DNA of 64,000 nucleotides from Delphinus delphis (taxonomy: Eukaryota > Chordata > Mammalia > Artiodactyla > Delphinidae), in contig NC_082697.1 in NCBI RefSeq assembly GCF_949987515.2, positions 25,241,730 to 25,305,729 of the forward strand. The letters are read 5' to 3'. This document shows, piece after piece, positions 41,301 through 50,300 of this stretch. Numbering within the stretch: the first letter of the stretch is position 1; each line of letters opens with the position of its first letter. The notes below the pieces were generated by a model. That model worked only from the letters and a program-made list of their open reading frames with translations. It made no database searches and was not told where the DNA came from. The position numbers were made by a program, and so were the translations under genes.

Positions 41301-44300
41301 TACCATTATCATTTGTAGGAAATTTAACAATTAACTAATATTCTCTAACACACAGCCCATATTCAAAATTTATTAATTTATCCAAAAATATCTTGTTACT
41401 GTTCTGTTTTCAAACCAAGATCCCATCAAGATTTGTACAGTTTTGTTTGATTGTATTGTAATATTTCTTCAAACTCTCTTAATCTAAAACAGTCCTTTCA
41501 CTTTTTTGTTGTGTGTCTTAAATGATGCATTAGACATGTCTGGGTTTGGCTGATTGCTTCCTCATGTTGTCATTTAAAATATTGCCCTGAATTCTGGTAA
41601 ACTGGAAGTTAGGTGTAAAAGCTTGATGGGATTTAGACTAAATGCTTTTGGCAAGAATACTTCATAGGTGATGGTTATATAACATTCAGTGGACAGAATG
41701 GTGTCATAACTTGATTTTGGGTGTTATAAATTAACCATTGTTATTGAACATGGGGCTTGAATCCAGCTTTTTTGCTATTCTAAAAAATGCTTTGAAGATT
41801 TTTTTACATAAGGTTTTATTCTGAAGTTCATTTCTTCAGACAAGGTGCCCAAGCATGAAATTATTGGGTTAAAGACAGAGTACATTTATGGATGGCTCTT
41901 GGTAGGTTTAGCTAACTTTACTTAGAGATTTGGTATGAAGCTGCCAAACATGTTTTAAAATTGCTTCCAGTATATTTATTTTCCCTTTTTCAGGGGCTGA
42001 AAGAAGTGACACTCCTTGGTCAGAATGTTAATAGTTTTCGGGACACTTCAGAGGTCCAGTTCAACAATGCAGTGTCCACCAACCTTAGCCGTGGCTTTTC
42101 TACCAACTATAAAGCCAAGCAAGGGGGCCTTCGTTTTGCTTACCTTCTGGATCAGGTCTCCAGAATAGATCCTGAAATGAGGATTCGTTTCACCTCTCCC
42201 CACCCCAAGGACTTTCCTGATGAGGTGAGTATTGAGAGTTTAGTGTGTCGAACTGACATCAGTATCCTTAAGCATGCCAAAGGCTGCAGCCAGTAGCATG
42301 CAGCAGAGGCATCCGTCCTCAGAGGATCAGGGGATCCTGTGGTGTATTACTATATATTGCCCTCTGAATCTACCCATCCTTTGGAAAGATTTGAAATCTC
42401 CCAAGGTGGGGGCAAGTAAAGGACTGATACTAAGACCACCAGTGGGACCATGAGGGCTGTGCGGAGAGAGGTTTTATTACAGGATGTTGTGGGAAGGACA
42501 GGTGGGGGGCAGTGTGATGCAGTGTGAAACAGTCTAGACTTTGGCCTCAGAGCTGAGTTCAGTCCTGGCTCTTCCACTGCTTTACCAGTAGGGGTGACCT
42601 TTTCAACTTGTCATCTTTGTTTGTAAAATGGTTAATAATCACTTCCTGCTTTGGGTTATTGGGAAGTAGATATAACAGGTAGAACGTACTCGGCAATGTG
42701 CTTGGCATGTAGTATGTAGCTCATGTGTGAAACCTTTTTTTGGAAGGTTTTTTGTGTTGGTGAAATGTCTGTCTTTTGGCCCCACCCCTACTTTTTCCCC
42801 TCTGTGTTATTTGTCTTATTGAGTTGTGAAAGTTCTTTATGTATTCTTGATATAAATCATTTGTCAGTATTTTTTTTCAGGTATTTTCTCCTAGTTTTAG
42901 TGTGTTTTTTTGGTTTGTTTTTTTTTTGCGGTGCGCGGGCCTCTCACTGTCGTGGCCTCTCCCGTTGCGGAGCACAGGCTCCAGATGCGCAGGCTCAGTG
43001 GCCATGGCTCATGGGCCCAGCTGCTCCGTGGCATGTGGGATCTTCCCGGACTGGGGCACGAACCCGTGTCCCCTGCATCGGCAGGTGGACTCTCAACCAC
43101 TGCGCCACCAGGGAAGCCCTAGTTTTAGTTTCTTGATGATATCTTTTAAAGTGGCTAATTAGTTTGTAAGCTGGATGAAACAAATGCTGTTTTTCCTTTC
43201 TGGCCTCTGTTGGCACTACCCCTGTATAGCCCCATGGCTTGAATCTGACCACTGCTTACTTTCTTCACTCTTTGAAAGCAGAGGTGCTATCAGGTGAAAT
43301 GTCTGGGACAGACAGAACGTGGGTTGAGCAAAAGTAAAGATTTTCGGTAATTTATGTGTTTGGTTTAGTCAGCCTCTTAATTCTCAAAAATTAACCTTGG
43401 TGGAGAAACAGTGGGGGGTGGTATTCCTTTCCGCAATATTCTTTGGTGTGACTTTGATGACCTTTAATGTGTTCTATTTGATCAGGTTCTGCAGCTGATT
43501 CACGAGAGGGACAATATCTGTAAACAGATCCACCTACCAGCCCAGAGTGGAAGCAGCCGTGTATTGGAGGCCATGCGGAGGGGGTCAGACTTGCTTGCGG
43601 GAGGGGCATCCCATACCTTTCCATGTTTCCTTAAGGACTAAGCAGTGTCTAAGAACCTAGTGTAGTGTGTGGCACACAGTAGCTGCTCACTAAATATTTA
43701 TTACATGAGTAAACCCATGGACATTATAACTTGCTTCTGTTCATTCTATAAGTATAGACTGAGGACTAGATCACTCATTTCATTTGTTTAGCATGTGTTT
43801 TATTAAGCACCTACTGTGTGGCACACTGAGATTTTAATCCTTTAGCTTTTAACATTAAAGGTTTTTAGGTCTTAGAATTTAAATATAGCTCCATGTATTC
43901 ACTCACTTTGGGAATAGTAAGTATAGCAAAGATAAGACTGAAAGGATCATGTGACAAATGGCAAGCTGTATGGAACTAGTAATTTCCTTGTATTCCACAT
44001 TGGCAAAGAGTTTTAGAGATATTAAATGTTAATTTGTCTTCATTTCTTAGTTAAATAAAAACATCTATTTAGAGTAATTTATGTTCTTGAATTAAAATTT
44101 TATAGGCTTTGGATTAGGTTATAGTACAGGATTTGGATCAAAAGGACTCTTCTGGATACTTACTCTTGTACTGTCCTATGTGAATGAGAAGTAATTACAT
44201 GTGATTAGTTCATAGTGCTATCTTCTTATAGCATTCATTTAAAGAAGACTGGTTCATCTAAGCGTTTTCTTTTTGTTCTTTATTGCAGATATTCAAGAGA

Positions 44301-47300
44301 AGCTTATGTGGAATTAATTCATCATATCAGAGAGTCTATCCCAGGTACATTTAAGAAACATATTTTGCTGAGCACATTACTCTACCAGTGACCCCAGTCT
44401 TCTTGGTCAGATACAGGCAACACCTGTGGTAGTACATTGTGTCACCTTTCTCACTTCTTTTGCTCCTCTTCCTTTCTCTCTTTCTCTTCTTTCCGATTTT
44501 TTAATATCTTGGTCTTGCTAGATATACTCAGAGGTGTGGATTAGCTTGTGGCCTCAGGTACTAAAGGGATTCCTTTTCTATAGTCTTTGTGTTTCTGAAC
44601 ACATGAGAGAAACCTCGTTCCTGCTCGTTAGCTGGCAAAGTTATAGTCTAAATTAGTTCTGATTTGGGAGCAATTGATATTTTTAAAAATGTGTACTTAG
44701 AGGTAATTTCCTTTCTTGTTATCATAACCCTTACTCCCCTTTCTCTTTTCCCTTCCTCCGAATAAAATTACTCTGTAAGTCTTTTAGTTTAGATTTGTTG
44801 ACAATGTCTACATTGTTTTACAAATTTCTAATTATTGTAACTTGTGTTCTGTACCAATACTTTCATTTGGATGGGACAGGATAGTGTGGAGGTTCTCTGG
44901 GCTGCAGTTTTCTCATCTGTAACATGGAGTTAATAGTACTCACCTTATTGGATTGTTGGGATACTTAAATAAATTAAAGTGTGTCGGAACATTGTGTTTA
45001 ACTTCAAAAGTATATGTTTGGATGAGGTACTGAAACATTCTTCATGATAGATCGCATGCTGGGTCATGCAAACCATGGGAAATTTAAGAAAACTGAAGTC
45101 ATATCAAGCATCTTTTCTAGCCACGACATTGTGAGATTAGAAATCAACTACAAGAAAAAAACTGTAAATTTAAACACAAACACATGGAGGCTAAAAAATG
45201 GATTGCTGAAGAAATCAAAGAGGAAATCAAAAAATTCCTAGATACAAATGAAAATGAAAACATGACGATCTAAAACTTTTGGGACACAGCAAAAGCAGTT
45301 CTAAGAGAGAAGTTTATTTATTTATTTATTTAAAATTATTTATTTATTTTTATTTGGTTGTGCCGGGGCTTAGTTGCGGCAGGTGGGCTCCTTAGTTGCG
45401 GTTCACTGGCTCCTTAGTTGGAGCACGTGGGCTCCTTAGTTGTGGCATGTGAACTCTTAGTTGTGGCATGTGTGTGGGATCTAGTTCCCTGACCAGGGGT
45501 CGAACCCGGGCCCCCAGCATTGGGAGCGCAGAGTCCTAACCACTGCGGCACCAGGGAAGTCCCTAAGAGGGAAGTTTATAGCAATATAATCTTACCTTAG
45601 GAGACAAGAAAAACCTCAAACCACCTAACCTTACATCAGAAGCAACTAGAGAAAGGAGAACAAAAACAAAACCCAGAGTTAGTAGAAGGAAAGAAATCTT
45701 AAAGATCAGAGCAGAAATAAATGAAATAGAGATGAAGAAAACAACAGAAAAGATAAACTAAACCTGGTTCTTTGAAAAGATAAACAAAATTGATAAACCT
45801 TTGGCTTATATATAAGAATATAAGGGAAAGGGCTCAAATAAATAAAATCAGAAATGAGGGAATTCCCTGGCAATCCGGTGGTTAGGACTCCTTGATGCCA
45901 CTGCAGGGAGCAAGGGTTTGTTCCTGGTTGGGGAACTAAGATCCCTAAGATTCCATATGCCATGTGGCACAGCCAAAAAAAAAGAAATGAAAATGAAGAA
46001 GTTACAGCTGATACCACAGAAATACAAAGGATCATAAGAGACTACTACAAGCAACTATATGGCAATAAAATGGACAACCTAGAAGAAATGGATGAGTTCT
46101 TAGAAAGGTAAAATCTTCCAAGTCTGAACCAGGAAGAAGTAAAATATGAACAGACCAATTGCAAGTACTGAAATTGAACTGTGATTAAAAAACTTCCAAC
46201 AAGGGACTTCCCTGGTGGCACAGTGGTTAAGAATCCACATGCCAAAGCAGGGGATGGAGCTTTGAGCCCTGGTCCGGGAAGATCCCACATGCCCTGGAGC
46301 AACTAAGCCCGTGTGCCACATCTACTGAGCCTGTGCTCTAGAGCCCATGTGCCACAACTGCTGAAGCCCATGTGCCTAGAGCCTATGCTCCACAACGGGA
46401 GAGGGCACTGCAGTGAGAAGCCTGCACACTGCAACGAAGAGTAGCCCCTGCTTGCCACAACTGGAGAAAGCCTGCACACAACAACGAAGACCCAACGCAG
46501 CAATAAATAAATAGATAGATAGATAGACAGACAGACAAACCCACCCCCCAAACTTCCAACAAACAAAAATCCAGGACCAGCTGGCTTCACAGGCAAATTC
46601 TGTCAAACATTTAGAGAAGAGTTAACACTTATCCTTTTTATCCTTCTGAAACTATTCCAAAAAATTGCAGAGGAAGGAACACTCCCAAACTCATTTTGTG
46701 AGGCCACCATCACCCTGATTCCAAAACCAAAGATACCACAAAAAGAAAATTACACGCCAATATCACTGATGAACATAGACGCAAAAATCCTCAACAAAAT
46801 ACTAGCAAACTGAATCCAACAGTACATTGAAAGGATCATATACCATGATCAAGTGGGATTTATCCTAGGGATGTAAGGATTTTTTTCAATATCCACAAAT
46901 CAGTGTGATATACCACATTAAGAAACTGAAGAGTAGGGGCTTCCCTGGTGGCGCAGTGGTTGAGAGTCCGCCTGCCGATGCAGGGGACACGGGTTCGTGC
47001 CCCAGTCTGGGAAGATCCCACGTGCTGCGGAGCGGCTGGCCTTGTGAGCCATGGCCACTGAGCCTGCGCGTCCGGAGCCTGTGCTCCGCAACGGGAGAGG
47101 CCACAACAGTGAGAGGCCCGCGTACCGCAAAAAAAAAAAAAGAAACTGAAGAGTACAAACCATGTGATCATTTCAGTAGATGCAGAAAAAGCTTTTGACA
47201 AAATTCTACACCCATTTGTGATAAAAGCTCTCCAGAAAGTGGGCATAGAGGGAACCTAACAACATAATAAAGGCTATATATGACAAACCCACAGCTAACA

Positions 47301-50300
47301 TCATACTTAAGGGTGAAAAGCTGAAAGCATTTCCTCTAAGATCAGGAACAAGACACTTTTTTTTTTTTTTTTTTTTTTTTTGTGGTACGCGAGCCTCTCA
47401 CTGTTGTGGCCTCTTCTGTTGTGGAGCACAGGCTCCGGACGCACAGGCTCAGCGGCCATGGATCATGGGCCCAGCCGCTCGGCGGCATGTGGGATCTTCC
47501 CAGACCGGGGCATGAACCTGTGTCCCCTGCATCGGCAGGCGGACTCTCAGCCACTGCGCCACCAGGGAACCCCAAGGAACAAGACACTTTTATTCAGCAT
47601 AGTTTTGGAAGTCCTAGCCATGGCAATCAGAGAAGAAAAAGAGATAAAAGGAATCCAGATTGGAAAAGAAGAAGTAAAACTGTTACTGTTTGCAGATGAC
47701 ATGATGCTATACACAGAAAATCCTAAAGATGCTACCAGAAAACTACTAGAGCTCATCAATGAATGTGGTAAAGTTGCTGGGTACAAAATTAATGTACAGA
47801 AATCTGTTGCATTTCTATACACTAGCAACAAAAGATCAGAAAGAGAAATTAAACAATCCCATTTACCATTGCATCAAAAAGAATAAAATACCTAGAAATA
47901 AACCTACCTAAGGGGCAAAAGACCTGTACTCTGAAAACTATAAAACACTATAAGATGAAAGTTAAGAAACTATAAGATCAAAGAAATTGAAGATGACACA
48001 AACAGATGGAAAGATATACCGCGTTCTTGGATTGGAAGAATCAATATTGTCAAAATGATTATACTACCCAAGGCAATCTACAGATTCAGTGCAATCCCTA
48101 TCAAATTACCAATGGCGTTTTTCTCTGAACTAGAACAAGCAATTTTAAAATTTATATGGAAACATAAAAGATGCCGAATAGCCAAAGCAATCCTGAGAAA
48201 GAAAAATGGAGCTGGAGGAATCAAGCTCCCTGACTTCAGACTATACTACAAACTTACAGTCATCAAAACAGTATGGTACTGGCACAAAAACAGAAATATA
48301 GATCATTGGAACAGGATAGAAAGCCCAGAAATAAATGCACACATCTATGGTCAATTAATCTATGACAAAGGAGGTAAGAATATACAGTGGAGAAAAGACA
48401 GTTTCTTCAGTAAGTGATGCTGGGAAAACTGGACAGCTACATGTAAAATAATGAAATTAGAACATTCTCTAACACCATACACAAAAATAAACTCAAAATG
48501 AATTAAAGACCCAAATGTAAGACTGGATACTATAAAACTTTTAGAGGAAAACATAGGCAGGGCACTCTTTGACATACATGGCAGCAGTATCTTTTTTTTG
48601 GCCATGCCACATGGCTTGAGAGATCTTAGTTCCCCAACCAAGGATTGAACCCAGGCTATGGCAGTGAAAGCGCCAAGTCCTAACCACTGGACCACCAGGG
48701 AATTCCTGCAGCAATATCTTTTTTGGATCCACTTCCTAAAGTAATGAAGATAAAAATAAACAAATGGGAGCTAATTCAACTTAAAAAGCTTTTGTACAGC
48801 AAAGGAAACCGTAAACGAAAAGACAAGCCACAGAATGGGAGAAAATATTTGCAAACAAAGCAACCGACAAGGGATTAATCTCCAAGATAGACAAACAGCT
48901 CATGCAGCTTAGTATCAAAAAACAAACAGCCCAATCCAAAAATGGGCAGAAGACTTAAATAGACATTTCTCCATAGAAGACATACAGATGGCCAAAGAGC
49001 ACATGAAAAGCTGCTCAACATTGCTAATTGTCAGAGAAATGCAAATCAAAACTACAATAAGGTATCACCTTACACTGGTCAGAAAGGCCATCATCAAAAA
49101 ATCTTCCGACAATAAATGCTGGAGAGAGTGTGGAGAAAAGGGAGCCCTCCTACACTGTTGATGATAATGTAAATTGGTACAGCTACTGTGGAGACAGCCA
49201 TATGGAGACAACCACTACGGAGACAACCTCCATATTGGTACAACCAGTTTGGATGTTCCTTAAAAAACTATATATAGAGCTTCCATATGATCCAGTAATC
49301 TTACTCCTGGGCATATATCCCAAGAAAACCATAATTCAAAAAGATGCATGCACCCCAGTGTTCATTGCAGCATTATTTACAGTATCCAAGACATGGAAGG
49401 AACCTAAATGTCCATCGACAGGAATGGATAAAGAAGGTGTGGTACATATATACAATGGAATATTACTCAGCCATAAAAAAGAATGAAATAATGCCATTTG
49501 CAGCACTGTGGATGGACCAAGAGTTTATCATACTAAGTGCAGTAAGTCAGACAAAGACAAATAACATATGATGTCAATTATAAGTGGAATTCATAAAATA
49601 GATAATCAACAAGGACCTACTGTATAGCACAGGGAACTCTACTCAATATTCTGTAATAACCTAAATATATGGGAAAAGAATCTGAAAAAGAATGGATATA
49701 TGTATGTGTAAAACTGAATCACTTTGCTGTGCACCTGAAACTGACACAACATTGTAAATCAAATATACCCCAATATAAGATAAAAATTAAATTAAAAAAA
49801 AGTTAAAGCAGGACAAATTTGAAAATACGGACTCCTACTGTGTCCCTAAATCCAATATTTGTAGTGAAAAATATCTTTTCTAGCACTGAGGGGAATGTAG
49901 ACTGAGAAGCCAGGCTCTGGCATGGGAACCTTGTTGATGAGCAGGCCTTTACCTCCTTGCTCTATAATAACTGTTCCGTTTTACTTGCACACGGGTTGGC
50001 TAGCTCCAGGGAAGGCCTTACAGTCTCTATCCTTCCCTCCGTAATCCACAGGTACCAAAGGCTTCTCTTGAAGGTAAGCAGCAGTGACATGCTGTCTTTT
50101 GTTGTGTATCACAGGTGTGAGCCTCAGCAGCGATTTCATTGCTGGCTTTTGTGGTGAGACGGAGGAAGATCACCTCCAGACAGTGTCTTTGCTTCAGGAA
50201 GTTCAGTACAACATGGGCTTCCTCTTTGCCTATAGCATGAGACAGGTGAGCCCTGGGCTGGGGGAGGAGCTACTTCTATGCTGAGACTGACATAATTCCC

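Larger units (their letters stand above)
45030..49802 (+). mobile_element. L1 (LINE-1), 5'-truncated, plus strand, with nested SINEs
   Basis: Begins inside the ORF2 endonuclease end ([20 protein letters not shown]). It continues through reverse-transcriptase sequence (about 46,550-47,880; the catalytic FADD block at about 47,690-47,702), the ORF2 C-terminus (frames 48,055-48,417 and 49,130-49,486) and a 3' UTR with an A-rich end at 49,795. Many stops and frameshifts: not active. Six SINEs interrupt it, so it predates them. It accounts for most of intron 10. Confidence 0.93.

Noticed and set aside
41961..41993. Alternative acceptor TTGCTTCCAG 23 nt before exon 8
   Set aside because: Would add 23 nt and shift the frame; the downstream CCCTTTTTCAG has the better pyrimidine tract and the right phase.
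49170..49250. Short spaced repeats as a CRISPR-like array
   Set aside because: Nuclear mammalian DNA inside an L1; irregular 13-16 nt slippage units without spacers.
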